Shown: positions 21,801 through 36,400 of the stretch, piece after piece
How positions within the stretch are numbered: position 1 is the stretch's first letter
How the letters are laid out: each line of letters opens with the position of its first letter
NCBI GenBank assembly: GCA_036345935.2
Contig: JADWOT020000006.1
Location: forward strand, 8,654,519-8,718,518
Direction: 5' to 3'
DNA: 64,000 nucleotides
Source of the DNA: Taenia hydatigena
Taxonomy: Eukaryota > Platyhelminthes > Cestoda > Cyclophyllidea > Taeniidae
Notes under the pieces: generated by a model
Database searches by the model: none
What the model was told of the DNA's origin: nothing
The model's input: the letters and a program-made list of their open reading frames with translations, nothing else
Translations under genes and position numbers: made by a program

Positions 21801-24800
21801 TTCAACCTGCTGATCGCCACGTGCTGACGGAATTCACGTGTTCTTACGAATGTGAAGTGACTTTGACTTGCAGCTCACTAACAGAGGGACCGTTGAAGGT
21901 TTGGCAGCATTAATATTCTGATTCATTACATCAGTCCTATCAATTCACACATGTCTAAATTATAGAAAAAAGTTCAAAGCTTCGAGAAATAAATGTTAAA
22001 TGAGTGGTCAAACGAATATTTGTTGAGGCGATAGTGTTTTTTAAACGCCAGCCAGCATAAATGATTAATGCGCAAACTCAAACATTCCGAAATTAGCACA
22101 ATTATTGGGGCACGGACAAGAGGAACGGACGAATTTCATCTCCATAGCATAAGTCAGCAGTTGAGAGGCGCGCCGAATGGGAGGGAAAAAGTAACGAATG
22201 GGCTCACCTCACCTCCCCTTGTTTGCTGCCGTCCGCCTTGAATGATGCTGTGTAGTGTCGGTGTAAGTTATGGTCTCTCATTCAAATCTTGTGAGGCATT
22301 TCAAGAGCATTTTATTTGTTTTCCTAATGATTCTGCTGCACCTGAGAAGCTGAAATCTCTGCTCCCAAACAATGTTGCAAGTCAATTATTTTTCGTGCGC
22401 CTTTTCAAACAAAGAGGGATACTGACTTATGAGCTGTTTATGAATTAATGTGAATTTGAAAACTGCACCTAAAGGGAATTCGGTTAAATGCCTATTCAGA
22501 TAGTTAGCTTCCTTTTGAGCATTTATTCCTGATGCTTGAAGTGAGCGTCAAATGGGCAAAATCTGTTACCTTTTACTGCCGATATTTTTGCTGGAAAATT
22601 CCTGTTATTCACTTGCGAAATACACAATTCCTCACCCATAGGTTACTTGAATTTTAAGTGCGTATCTTATCTGAACGTGTATTTGTGCTCTATTGGATGC
22701 GCAATCCCTGCCGCCTTTCATCCCAAATTATACAGTCGCGGTCAATTAATTATCCACGAATAGCCGCTGCTTAGTCCATTAAGAAATTAGCTCTCAGTTA
22801 TGCCATAATGGCAAACTCCACGTTGATCCAACTCACTCAACAGCTTAGCTGATGGGCTCCCCTACCAAAACGGTTCTCTCTCATTGATTAGTGGCAGCAC
22901 CGCTTACTAGATTTCGACTGAATTAGGAAGGAAATACAGCCCAGCACTGGTGATTAATTTGACCCTTGCCTTGCCAAACTGTATCAGGTTTTATGCCGAT
23001 GTTCTTTAAATCATGACATTTATCAAACACCAGGAGGTTACTCAGATAAAAGGACTCTGCATAACTGTTGAACGACTACTTATGCGAACTCTTCCCGTTA
23101 AGACTAGCACACAATAGAAACAAATCTTGGGCTATGACAGCCTGACTTAGCCTTTCATCAAAATAGTGACAGTTAAAATGCAGCCTATGGAAATGCCATT
23201 CATTCACCATAAGTAAATTCTTAAAAATATGGATTATTAAGAAAATAATGAATTTAACACAAAGCTAAATAAAGTACACTTGTATCCCTAATTTAGGATG
23301 GAAGTTCTGTTGTTGTTTCTAGTCAATGGTGTCCTTTGCGATCAAACTCACATCAGTAGATCCGGGCTGCCTAACACCGGTGTATTCTATGTAAATTCTG
23401 CCAGTTAACATGATTATGCGGAAAATGTGTTCATTGACATACTTTCAACGCGGCAAATGTAAAGTGAAAAATTCATGATACTTAACAAATAAAAACAGAT
23501 TAAATGGCGTCTTGAAGTGCTTGTGCTGACAAAAAGTGTGACAGCTTAAAATCTATCACTCATCCAGCTTTCACTTAGAGAGAAAGCGTGACATCAGCTT
23601 TTTCGATCTCGCCCATCAGGCGATAGAAATGGTCTTGTGATTTGTGGCTAAAAGTTGTACCAGCAATCTTGTCACTTGAAGTAAAATTTAAATATCACTT
23701 GACGATAGCGAAAAAAAACCCAATTTATGAGTAAACAGCATAAATGCACATTGAGATGGAGTTTGCACATAAAACGGAGATATAATTAGACACGCATGCA
23801 TAGTTGGATAGCAAAAATAATCGTATGCAGTACTAAACGCAGCAGCGCTTTCAATAGGTTAGACATAAATCCTTCCCGAGATTTGCACAAGCTGTCAACT
23901 ATTTTTCACCAAAATCAAGTGTTTAAAGTAGAAGTAAAAAATTCATTAACTGGATCCACTGCTTAGGTTATCTGAGGTGGCGCTATTGCTGAATAGGGTT
24001 TGAGGGGGTCGAGAAAAAATTTGCAACTCTGCTTGCTCTGGAGGGCAATTTCTCCACTTAAAGCTTCAAAGGATCCTTCGACCAAGCCCATTCGCCTACC
24101 GACCAAGTAACTAACTAAATATGAAGTCGCATCAACCAAAAATAATGTGGACCTGTTAGCTCCCATTTATTTGGAACGTTCTGAAAAAGTCTGCCTGGCA
24201 GAGAATGATGCCCAAGGCAATTGGGAGTGGTGAACAAGACCTTGACATTTGTTTATGCAATGGTAGCAGAGAAATCGAACGCACGAGGCTTGAAAGATGC
24301 AGCAAACCTGTGGACACCATGATGTATTAGATCGGCATGCAGATAAATGCTGGCAGTTGTCTTCAATTGCATCAGAAAAACCACCTTGCTGACCAAATCG
24401 TGAATTGACTCGGGGAAGACATTGAGATCTGTGAGAAGATAATTTAGGGATTTTATGACCACCTAAAATCTCTACATAGGCTGTTGACTTATGCTAGCTG
24501 CCACATATCACGTTGTTATCTTCTTTATTACATGATAATATTATGCAAACTTGTTGTGTGGCTCTAAAGAAAGTTTTTGCTTCGCATACAGATAACATTG
24601 GACGTTTGCAAAGAGTCTTAAGTGGTTTTGCGGGAGGTGGCAAAGGTGTAAGCGACCTCCAGAATATTCATTAAAGTGAATTTAATTTCAGTACACTAAC
24701 ATTAAGGGCAATTAATTTGATTCCCCTGAGTATTCAAGTGTTGAATCCTTTCTCCACTTCGAATTCGGTCACTGCAGAATCTCATCAGTACTGGGGCTTT

Positions 24801-27800
24801 ACAGCCTATCGCTGTATTTACCTATCTTTATCCATATGACGACTTACAATGCTCAGTGCCCCATGGGGAGGTGCCGCACGGGCTAAAAATTGGCATCGTC
24901 TTTGGGTACCTAATCGGCATTCCTAAAGTGTTTACAAATTCAAAACTTATTACCAATCGTTTCTGCATTAGGTGTATGCCTTGGATAAATAAATGAGGCA
25001 ACGAATTCATTGGTCATCGAGAACCAAAAATGAAAGCATTAATGTGTATTTTTTGCAGCTCTCTGAGTCAACTCTTAAATTGTAATGAAGTACACCGGTG
25101 TAGAGGAGTGGCTCATCACTGAACTGCAGCGGATGCGGAAGGAAGGTGCCAATGTTGCGTTTCTAGGGTTTGGTAAAAGCTCACAAATCTGTGGCACATG
25201 AAGTAACTTTGAGTTCGTACTGAACGGCTGCTCATTGTTTGACTAGTGTTAAAATGGCCAATTACCAGTACTAATAGATTACATTATAACAAAGATTTCT
25301 ATCACCGACCTCAGATAGCTGCTCAAATTAAGTGCATGTGCTGCAGTTCACGGTGATATTTTACGCAGTGCATGAAGGTGCTTTTAAAATGATTTAGCCA
25401 TGACAACTGCTTTAGACAATCCGAGATGCCATTTATAATGGCAAAAATGAGAAAAATTATGATAGCCTTATCCATGCCTACCTTCTATTCTATCAGTACC
25501 AGTGGTGGTACGAAAATTAGCCCAGTTATTTAAGGTTAGCTGTGGGACAGATGAATGGGCAAAGTAATAAATCTTAGTTGTGTTTTATGAGACCGCAGGA
25601 ACAGTGCAAAATTCGTTTCCCTTTGTTTATTTAACGAAAAGTCTAATTTAACCGAAAATCGCAGGCCCCAGTTCATTAAAGTAATTCGAAGAAAACGATG
25701 CCACTTCCTCTCAGACGGGACCATTGTGAAGGCGTTTTAATTGCAATTATCGGGAATATATCCTCAAAGTGTTATAAATCGCTGTTTGCCAAATATCGCT
25801 GCAAATCTTCTCGTGGTCATAAAAATGCATTGAATCTTGCACAATTGCTCCCACCATCTTTCCGACCGAAACAAACCAGCCCTACTTCTGCATTTGGCAC
25901 AAGATTTGAATATTTTTCAGAATTAGTGTCGGTTTGAAAAGTATTTCACCCATTGCCATGCTTAAATAAATTCTTTACAATTTCGTGAGTTTCTAACAGT
26001 TCTAAAGACCTTGCATAGTCCTATAGTAGCTTCAGCGAATTTACTGGTCTTTTGTGAATATTATTGGAGTGATTCGGCCCCATTTGTTGCATTGTTTTGG
26101 AAGATGTCGGTTTGTGATTTGAATACGCCATTGGCATTGAAAACTTAATTCCACTAATGAGTATTTCAAAGCCTGTCAAACTACTATGGAGGTAAGTGTC
26201 GATGCCGATCCGAAGTCGGGTGCACCAATAGACCTGCAGTGCCCAATGTTGGTGACCAAAGGGACCTAATGTGGGCGCGGATTTCGCCCTTGAATAACTA
26301 GAGCTTTAGCACACCGAGCACTGGCAATCCACTCTTCATCAGATATGAATTCAAGACAATAATGGACTCCATAAATAATTAATTAACGTTTCCGCAGGGT
26401 TCTTGTGGGTCCTTTTTGCCTGCAATTACAACGAAAATTATGAAACAACTTTAAAATAACTTCCTCCAGCGGGATAAGTCAGCCAATAAAACTAAAAATT
26501 TTACGGTCATAAATTTTTCGTAACAACTATCGTTATCGACGAGCTTGAAGAAGGCACGGAAATAACTCTCGTGCAACACGCTTTTGGTGGGAGTGAACAA
26601 AGAGAACACGTTGCTATCCCACAAAAATCTAACTTCATGTGTTTTCCCCACGAAATGCCGATAAGGGCAGGCTTTTTTGCTTGGACATTTCGTGTTACGT
26701 GAGAGAGCAGGTCAGGCGTTACAACGAGTTGAGAGAAATATACGTTCCCATTCTCGTTCCTCGATCCCATAACAACCTGGAATGTGGCTTCAGAAGGTAA
26801 TTAGATCCACGCTAATAAAATTTCTTGCAGTATCTGGCAGTATGCTCCATGCGTACATAATCATAACAATGCCGACTCCAGAGGTCAGCCACTTTTACGA
26901 TATTTTTTCAACAGTAATGCAATGTAAGCAACGGTAACGCAGTTCATGAGTTTCAGTAAGGAGGTCATTTTTAGAATAGCCCTTGTTAGTGTTGCAGTAC
27001 TATGCAGTCAAATAGGGAAGTAACTAGGTTGCTGCCTGCTGAGGGCATTGTATTCTGCCCCATCTCGCATAGTGAAGTTACTAAATTTACACATGATGAT
27101 TCCAAAAAAGAAGTCTCATAAAAATGCGTAGTTATTATTTATCCGTGGTGCTCCCAAATGTGTCCCATCGCCATCTCAGCTCAGATCTGTGTAACTTCAC
27201 CAGAGAATGATGCACATCCTTCTACAGACACAGTCTAGCGGGAAAACCGCCACCGTTTATGTTACAAAAGCTGCCAAATTCCATGGGAACGGAATAGATT
27301 AATTCTACACCAACCATCATTTTGATCACTTCAGTCATATTTTCCTTTGAATCCATTTCTAGGAGTAGTATCGGTTGCATCGTCGACATCACCATTCGCA
27401 AAGGATTGCAGGGTCATAAAAGTGGGTAGCTTAATTTTTAAATTCAAACAGTAGAGATAGTTTTCCAAATTAATATGATCTGATCATCCATCTTTTGTAA
27501 CAAGAGCAATGTATTTGAAACAAAGTGTACTCTATTTACAAAATTGTGTAGGTTAGACGGGGATTCTCAATTGATAAAGTGGGTGAGGGGAGAGGAGAGT
27601 GATGGGCATCATTGAAACAACGCTTCGCCTCGCAGCAAAATTTGTCAATGTATGTCGACAAGGAGTGTGTCTTCTCCAAAAACACCCGAATTTCTGCCAG
27701 CATTTCGCAGGCGCTTCATCTGAATGGAATCCACCTCTAACTCAACTCCGTCCACCGTCTCTATAAGAGGAATGCTTTGTGTGAAGAATATGAACTCAAG

Positions 27801-28315
27801 AACGAGAACCCTTTGTGCAACCAAAATAAGTCAGTTCATTTAGTGGGCTGAAGTGAAAGAAAGGAAGATATCTTTATACTGTTTTCTGTTTTAACCTCTT
27901 CGCATAACCAACTAAATCCAGTCTCAAAAGCACCAAATTACGCCATAACGCATTTATTATTCGTTGAATCATTCATTGCAAATTCGACATTGCTAAATCT
28001 TTGCCTGCATGAAATCAAATAAGCGCTAGACTCTAGCAGCTTGGTATGGAAATATTGTGCAGAAACCGACAATAGTCGGTTTGTGTTCTCAATGAAATTT
28101 ATGGTGTTGAAAAGATTGCCAAAAGTTGAAAGAAATAAATTCTCCGCAATGAAACCGGTCTGAATGGCTTTGGGCAAATTTAAAGGTTTCTGACCAGACT
28201 CAGGCCAAGCTTAGAAGTAAATTAGAGCAGATCTACATAAGCTATTGCTGGGACTGTGCAACGAAGCTTAGCATTTAGCGTAACATCAGTCAATATTAAA
28301 AATGGAAAGTGCGCG
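21801..28315. other. Gene-poor intergenic region
   Basis: This holds the upstream DNA of the EF-hand gene and the distal 3' flank of the protocadherin. A slightly G+C-rich patch containing GGCGCGCC near 22170 lies about 370 bp upstream of the EF-hand start and could be its promoter (inference). Frames such as 23963-24166, 24253-24462 and 26507-26770 (all minus) are short and unsupported. TTTATT at 27953-27958 is a minus-strand AATAAA, a distant candidate for protocadherin polyadenylation. Confidence 0.5.
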
Positions 28316-28500
28316 TGCAATACTTTGCTCGTTTGACTGCCGGTTTCGGTTACGGCGACTCCGGTGGCCAGATTGCCCTAGTCGGGTGGGCTGGCCTCTG
28401 GGCCATGCCAGCAGCTCCGTTCCCTCTGCATGCTGAATAGATATGCTCCGCTCTAGCATTATGCCTACTTTCGCCTTCAAGGAAGTCGCGGAACGCTACA
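28316..28500 (-). mobile_element. Diverged solo LTR of the same TRIM-like family (copy 2)
   Basis: On the minus strand it starts TGTAGCG at 28500 and ends near TTGCA at 28316. It aligns along its whole length with the copy at 3801-3988. The best-kept block is CTGCTGGCATGGCCCAGAGG, present in both. The flanking 5-mers (GCGCG and CCACG) no longer match exactly, consistent with an older insertion. The AATAAA of copy 1 is degraded. The frame 28350-28640 (-) crosses it but is not a gene. Confidence 0.75.
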
Positions 28501-29798
28501 CCACGCTTAGTGAATTCTTCGCCTAATTTTAATAAACTATAACGAAAACTTACCGGGCACGAAAAATATCCTAACCATATATCTTCCATCAGATAGCGGT
28601 AAATTAAATTTCTCGTTTGTAAAAATTTACCCCTTCTCAAAGCGTAGCTTCCCCTATTTTTTGTAGGACTATCACAGATCCGAGCATAAAAATTCGCTAA
28701 AAGATTTCCTCAACGATAAAGGGAACTGCTTCTAGCACATTGTCCTAGTCAATGCTGGGAGTTTCAGGCCGTGGCATCTGAAATTTCCCACAGAGCCTGC
28801 AGCTCGCAGGTAATTGGTTTAAAAAAGGGCAGCAGGCACACCACGCGAAAACCTCACTAACTGTGCGGCCCTCCATAGTTTAAATACTTCGCCCCATCCA
28901 TCCTCCCACTCTAAATTCTCTCCACCGTCTACAGAAGTTGACTCACTGACCGAAAACTGAATGCAATTTCCATCTTCAAGGTACAATTAACCAAAGAAAA
29001 GCCTAGCCAGCATTAGTTATGCCCCAAAGTCTCATGCATTTGAAAAAAAACGCTTTCTTTTTAGTGCATGCCCCCTTCAATTCAAAGTGTTTGGATCCCG
29101 TTCTAGCATTTTTAAATGGTAGTATTTTAGTGCCAGTAACTGGCGGACTTAAGACATGAGAAATTTTTAAGTAAAGCGACAACAGTTGAATGGATTCATA
29201 ATTTGAAGAATTTGTAATGGAAAATCTGCCTCATGTGCGAGCAATTCTCCCCTAACCAAAGTGCCGTCTCCTCCCTACTTCTACACTTGCTCTCTTGTCT
29301 CGAGCAAGTTGCCGCCAATGACACCCAAGGTTGATGTTTTCACCCAAGCCAGTCATCGGACTTTTAAGCCATCTGAATGCGCTGCGAAAAATAGCTTCAT
29401 GAGAACCTTCGACTCCGTCATCATATGCCATCCAATGCTTGGATTCTTATGCTCGTCATTTCCATGTATTGCTCGCTTTGAAACCCACTTTTCAAAGAAC
29501 ATGATTGCCAAGTGTTAGGGGTTATGGCGGGGTATTTTGTTGGCCTCAGTTTCTTACTGTCCGAGATGTCTCGAATATCCCAAACAAACCATGTTGCAAA
29601 TTTCACAATTCCTACCCTTAAAAGGATTCCATAGGAAGTAATACCTTCTTATCTATTTAAAAGTGAAAATGCAGTGGAGTTTCTGTGACGACATCTTTTT
29701 GAAGAAAAAAACATTGTTTTGCGGTTAACCTCAGAAACTCGTTTGAAATTACAGAACATTTTTTGCACACAATCCATCCAAGTGAATAAGTAATGCCT
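28501..29798. other. Protocadherin 3' flank
   Basis: This stretch directly follows the read-through stop of protocadherin exon 3. Further 3' exons might lie here, because exon 3 has a strong internal donor, but none could be recognised. Short frames such as 29261-29518 (+) and 29421-29606 (-) look like chance. Confidence 0.4.
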
Positions 29799-30406
29799 CT
29801 ACCACTCAACCAACTCACCTTCAGTGCTTTCCGATGTATCAAAGTTGCCGAGGACGGGAGTGAGTTGACTCCCAGAGGGGTTGATTTTAAAGCGACAACG
29901 TTTCTGTGCGTCCCCCTGAGGAACTTCGATGCCTTCCCCAAACGTAGCCACTGGTGGAGGCGGCTCAATGTCAACGACGTTTGGAGTGCTCTTCACGAAT
30001 CCCCCACAAGCTCCTGACGTGTTCATCCGTCTCGGAGACTGGTGGTAAGCCCCACTGTGGTATTTAAGTTGACCGTAAGGATACTCTATCTCATAAAGCT
30101 CGGGATTTAAAGTCATATAGCATCGACCAGCGGAATCTAGGCCGGCCTTGCTGCCAACAACAGCGACAGGAGTGGCGGATGTGACATTGTTTGGTAGGGT
30201 AGCGCACATATGTTGAACGTAACGCGGACTCAAATTACCCGTCACCGTTTCAGCTGCGTAGACCATTGCACCTGTTGGACTAGGCTCGGCGCTGTGATTG
30301 GCCCGTTGGAAGGTCGTCGTCGTGGATACGGAAGGATTTTGGGAGACGATAAGTGTTGGTGAAAATCGACCAAATGCGCCATCTGCTGACTTCAAGGTTG
30401 GTTCTG
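29799..30406 (-). other. Protocadherin coding exon 3 (cytoplasmic tail) with an internal donor
   Basis: The acceptor TATTTGGCAG precedes 30406, and the phase-1 join makes an alanine codon. The tail includes GAFGRFSPTLIV, a tyrosine-rich piece (LYEIEYPYGQLKYHSGAYH) and a polyproline stretch (EPPPPVATFG). Read straight through, it stops at 29799-29801 after GELVEW. A strong donor, GAAG|GTGAGTTG (29819|29818), lies just before that stop, so an alternative longer tail from an unseen exon is possible. Confidence 0.75.
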
Positions 30407-33400
30407 CTGCCAAATAGTGACCTTTTAAAAAAGTTTGGAACTTTCATGATCAAATTATCCATCTGTCAAAAATATAGCTAGGTAATCCCATCCGGGTAAT
30501 CATTCCGACTTAACTGCGACTCATTCCAGCAAATCACGCTATTAATGTAGTTACTCTGGATTCAGGTTTAATGTTCGTACCTATCAAACAGGGAAACTCA
30601 GTAAGTATCTCCAATAAAACTGAGAATATGGTATACAACCTCCGTAAAACGTTACAATGGAGGAAATTAGCCTTTAAAACATGTAGAATTGGTTACTAGA
30701 AACGGTCGGATATCAAAAATACTGAACTAGAAAATACGTTCGCTAACACGGGGATACCGATTGTTCATTTATTAGGGATGAATTTCAAATTTTCTAACCA
30801 TATTTGCCTGCAATTTCAGTAGACTTTTGCTGGTTTGTACCTTTTATACTTTTAATGCGAAAATTCAAGTCATTGTCTACGAGATTGAGTAAGTAGACCA
30901 CTGATGGACCATGAAAATCGTATGTCGACATTCAGCTGATGAAATACACCTAGAGGTACCGGTGAATATGGTTAAGTTCGACACCTTACTGTCAAAAATA
31001 GACATCCTTCGTACGATAAAATACTTTTTGCGCCTAACAATTAGATGCATTACAGGATTCTTAAACAAGCTCATATGGGAATATCTTGCTGAAGTGGAAG
31101 TGAAACCGAAAAACAAAATGGAAGAATGTGCAACAGCACTATATTTATAGGCTAAACAGTTACTTCTAATGCTTCTAGTACTCGAAAATAATCGGGAGGA
31201 AGCGAATAGTAAACACTTTTATCAGACTAGCATAAGTCAATAAATCTAGTGTGATAAGTTATTAACGAAAGTCTATACATAATTAGAAAGGTATAAAGTA
31301 AGAATTTAACTGGTGTTTGCTCGGTCCAGAACTGGAAAGGACGTCAGGATCACTTCGTAAAATTTTGTAATAGTTTAAAGGCATCGTGTGTGATGCATCC
31401 CCATAAGTGAATGGAAAAAACACTTAAACAGAAATAGTCAAGTGTTACTTAAGTCGACTTACCAGCTGCAGTCATGTAATGCGAATGTCCATCGAAGGCA
31501 GCGGTTCCTGACTTAGAGGATTCCAAAGTGAATCCCGACTTGGCGCTGGAGTCCTGTGAGGGTGGTGGAAGCCAAGCGCGTGGTTTTACTTGCGCAACAC
31601 GAACTATACCTACCCCCGTCGAGGCGCTCCCACCCATTTGCGGGCCCATACCCGCCTCCCTCGCCGAATGGATCTGTCTGCAGCGCAGAAGCACAATCGC
31701 CATTATGAGGAGGACTGAGACGAGGAGAGTGATGATGATCATCACGATCATTATTAATAGATCACGATCCACATAACCACCCTGTTGCTTGAAGTAGCTG
31801 TTGGAGGAAAAATGCTGATTCTTCCCATTTGTACGAACTAAGTCGAGCGAATGACCATCAGGAGGAAATGCTTCAATGGACTGGACGATGATTCGAAGAA
31901 GCGAAGTGTTGCTTCGCGGTGGATCACCCCCATCCGTGGCTTTGAGTGAGAGAGCAAAAGAACTTGGCGCAGGTTGGTTGTTGGTTGAGTTGTTGTCGTT
32001 GTTGACTTCCAACGTTTTAGTTAGATAGAGCGTTCCAGAGAGGCGGTCTAGGTCAAAGTACTTCTGACTATTACCACGGATTATCTCGTACTCAATTTGT
32101 CCGTTCACGCCGATATCGAGATCGATGGCTTCTAGTCGTGCAACAACCATCCCAACTGTGGAATAAGCAGAGATGTTGATGCTAGCAGCTTGAGGACCAG
32201 GCGGGGGGTATATCCACAGCGGTCCATTGTCATTAATATCCTCAATACGGATGACAACTGTTGCGAAGGCAGAGAGGGGCGGTTCACCGGAGTCCAAGGC
32301 CACCACCGAGAAGGTGAGGAGTGGGATTTGTTCCCGATCGATTGGCACGGAGTTGGTGTAAATCTCCCCTGTCGGTGCGATCGTAAACAGACGGCTGGGT
32401 CGAGCACCTTCAAAAAGTGCGGAGGTTCCCTCATCGCTGATCTGATAGCGTACACGGTTATTCTTCCCATCTGCATCGCGATCGGTGGCGTGCACCTTCC
32501 CAACCTAAATTAGGGATAGCCGTCACTCTCCCACTCACAAAGGCCTGAAGCGGACTGGTCGCTGTTGATGTTTAAACTCGCGTGCAAAAGCTTGAAGGCT
32601 TCAAAAAGCCACATTTCGTCCATCGCTTAGCAGTTTTTTCAGGGGGAAATAAGTCAGTAGAATAATGACATTTTTCATGCATCAAATGCGATTCGACTCA
32701 GTCACATCGTCAAAGCAAATTAGCTATTTAATATGCCTAGTGAAGTAGAACCATTTTAATCCTAAGTAGCATTATATCTAATGCTAAGGGTCTGTAAGAA
32801 AGTGAGATTCAACTTGTAAATTGGGTAAGATGGCTGCCAACTCGATTGTTTGGTGACATTTTTTTCGATACATTAAGCCATTGGCAGGAGTTAACATGGT
32901 CTTAAAGTTTTGAACCTATAATTAGTAACAGAATGGACCACAACTACTCAATTTCTTGCATTCAAATGACCTGTATTTATGTCATATTTGTAAGAGTAAT
33001 GCAACAATGAGAGAAGTGAACGATCCTTAACTATCCACGATATTCCAAACTTCTTCTTTATTTATGAATAAGAAACGTTTAGTGTTGATAAATACACCTT
33101 AGTAATGTGGTAGGTTTTGCTGTAGAAAAAAAATTAATCAGTTTCAAGTCGGTGAGGTGTGGAGCGTGAGTGAAATTATCTTGTTTCACCCGCTTAAAGC
33201 GCAGTGGGCTTGGAGGCCATCATTTCGTATGCACCGACTCCGACGGCGTTGAGTGCTCACGCGATCTTCACTGGTCTGGAGCCACCCCCTTCTTTCTCCA
33301 TTCCCACTTTACCCTTCCTTCTGCCACTTTTATCGCCATCTCCACCGCTAAATTCAGTGCAACTCGGGAAAGTCCACACGTGTGAAAATTATCAGGCGTA

Positions 33401-36400
33401 AATGCTCACTGTATGGGCGATACCATCTGTTTTTCCTACTTCTTCGATTTAAATGTGACCAAAATAGTGAAAATTATACTTTTTAAAAAGTCTGCTGGTG
33501 CCACCTAGCATTAAGCCACCATCAAAGATGTGGAAATCTGGGTATGAAACAGCTTCCAGAGCCATTTGTTTGTGTATGTGGCACAGGAATGCTTGTAAAT
33601 CCAGTTCGCTTTCGATCGCAACTTTCAATCGTAGGGGTTTTCACTTCTTATTTGACGGACTAGGACGGTCGCTTAAATATTCGCATGAGCAACCTAAGAT
33701 GGAGCTTGACCCTACGCGACTGCGAACGCGAAGGTCAAATCTAACTTTAAATCTTTCGCTTCACGAATAAAAGTGACCACTGGCCACAATCACGTTCTCC
33801 AAAATTATAAAAGTATAGATAAAACTGTGACTGTCTTGAAGGCGAATGTATAAAAAATCACAAAATAAATAGTTTAGTTTGAAATTACTTAGAGTAAACG
33901 CATTCTATAATCAAGGACTAGGCGTAGTTAGTATGTACGAAATCCACATACTTATAAGATTTCCCGTCATTAGGTATACTTTGAAGAGCCTCTCGCAATT
34001 AGCCGGGGATCCTGTAACTTTCTTGTGTTACGCCTTATTTAGGTGGAGTGTTTGGTTGTTATCATTAGTGCAAACATAAATACCCCGTTTAGTTAGTCGA
34101 GAGTTTATCATCAGCTTGACATCTGATTGGGTGGAGTCGAGCCTCATTAGGGAGATAGTGCCAAGTGGTGAATATTATGGCAATCCCATAGAAGACAAAT
34201 GCTCATACTATATTCATGGATACTGCTTCTCAAGTTTCCTTGGCAAATGCACAGTGAATATTAGACCCCAGCCTGCATTTTATGTTGTCTGGATTTCCTG
34301 TCTACAACTAGACGCGTTGCAGACAGGAAGCTAAGCCTAAGGTGTTCGTAAAATTAAGTAAAATATGGGTAAGATTTTCAGAATTAAAAATGAATGCGAT
34401 CTTTGGAAAGTCGTGTAATACCGTGAAGGCGAATGAGGAGTGAAAGCTGAAAGCCCTTCAAGAAGTTGGCAAAACAGCCACATTACCGAATATTTGGGGA
34501 TAGAGTTGTATCTTCTTAACATTCAGATTTCGAGTGCCAGAGCTGAAAAGGATGTTGACAGATACTTTGGAAGCGCCTCAACCAAATGTGGTGCGAGAAA
34601 GCTGAGAGGTACCTGTAGTGCCAATAGGCTCCAGCTGGATCAAAATTATGGATGAATGCAGGCGATTACAACGTGTAGTGTAAAAATTGACCCGTATTTC
34701 TCCAGCGTTTAAATGCTCAGCCTTCTGTGTTAACTTAAAACGAAAGACTCGCCTACAACGACTTTGCTTGAAGTGGATCGCCGAAGTGCAATGACTCTCT
34801 TTTAGGCAATATTTTTGAGAATACGCTTTTGTGCTTTAGGAGTATTTGTTTTATGCGACCCTTTGAGATGGGAAAGTGCTGTCTTTGTTCCTTCTGCAGA
34901 CCAATATACTTGGCATCTTTGTCCTAACTTTATCATTTACCCAGACTGTAGTGCTTTCGCTGCCTGAACTTGCAAGTGGGTCCGGCACATAGTAATTGTT
35001 GTAAGGCATTTTGGACATGGGGAAAATTTGCCTAACTACTTAAATTAAAGGCCGCATCCCCAACCATTTCATGATGGCTGACAAACGAACTTGAGGCCAA
35101 CAACAAACACCAGGAAAACTGGGAAACCTTTAAATAATGCGATCTTCCATGGGATCAGGTACCAGGACGCTTTCGAAGACCTCCGCATCCCAGTCGATCA
35201 AAATAAATCAGTTCCTACTCTCTTCCACTCAATGCATGTGGAGCTCTTCCAACCGACAATAATGCTCAAAAATTGGTGAAACTCGAAATTCTAATTCCCG
35301 TAAGGCCAGGTTAGATCACCCTTTTCAACCTCACCACCTCCAACCAAAAGGTACGTTGATATTTGTTTTTATTGCTTTTCTACTTGGCAAGTCAAACAAT
35401 TTTTCTTTGGTACTTCTCAGAGAAGAAGCCATTCTTTGCACCTGAACAAAAGCGAGAGGCCGAAAGCCTATGCAATTCATTAAAATAAATAATAATCTTA
35501 TGTGGAGGCATTTAAAAAAGGCAATTTCGATGACAACTCTCTTGTGAAAAAGTGAACTCGACGTTGAAAAAATAATTAAAGTGTTTCATTCGTACATTGG
35601 TATGACATAGCACCTGTGAATAGCTAATGACGGGTGATTATCCCGACTACTGCATGTTTGCGTCATAAAATGCTCAGAAATCAGTGACACCTTCGATGCT
35701 TCCTTTGCAAAACCATAATACGCTTGGCCACAGGTCTTAAAACCAGAACCTGGAACTGGGACACTCCTTCCAAGTGAATTTCCTCTACATTTTCACTGAA
35801 CAAAACATTTCTTTGATTGATTAAAACCAACAACAAGTTTATAAGCAGTTGAAGCGCTAAGAAATTTTCTAAGCACTGCATTTTGAAGTGGTGTTTAATT
35901 GGTTTCCCTGTAAGAGTGAACTGCTTGTTTCCCTTTAAGATGACCGGGTGCATTTGGGTGCACAACTGCAGATGCAGCACCCAATAATTTGAGTCCTGCT
36001 GAGACACCAAAAGTGCTTCCTTGGCAGCATTTAAACATATACTATGCGAAAAAAATAAAGATATTTGCTATACTCTTGCCTTCGCTTTCCCTTCGCGTCC
36101 TTTACAGTCCACCCGAGTGGCAATACTATCAACAAGAAGTGTAAGTTTTTGCGATTTTAGCAGATGACTCGTAAATTCTGTCACCAAGAAATGGACTTTC
36201 TATATGATTTAAGTCAATGGCGTACTGACCTATTAGGATTTGATCGCACACATCACCTCGATTGTACGCATCTCGCCCATTCAGTAGTCTGGATTTCCAA
36301 ACGTCGAAGGCTCAGAGACAGTATACGCAAGTTGGTTGACTCGTAGGTGCAAAATGCCAAATAATTCGGGCAGTGGAATGACGGCCTATTCATGTTCAGG

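Noticed and set aside
31528..31776. Plus-strand open frames at 31528-31776 and 32190-32513.
   Set aside because: They are antisense to protocadherin exon 2, with no motifs of their own.
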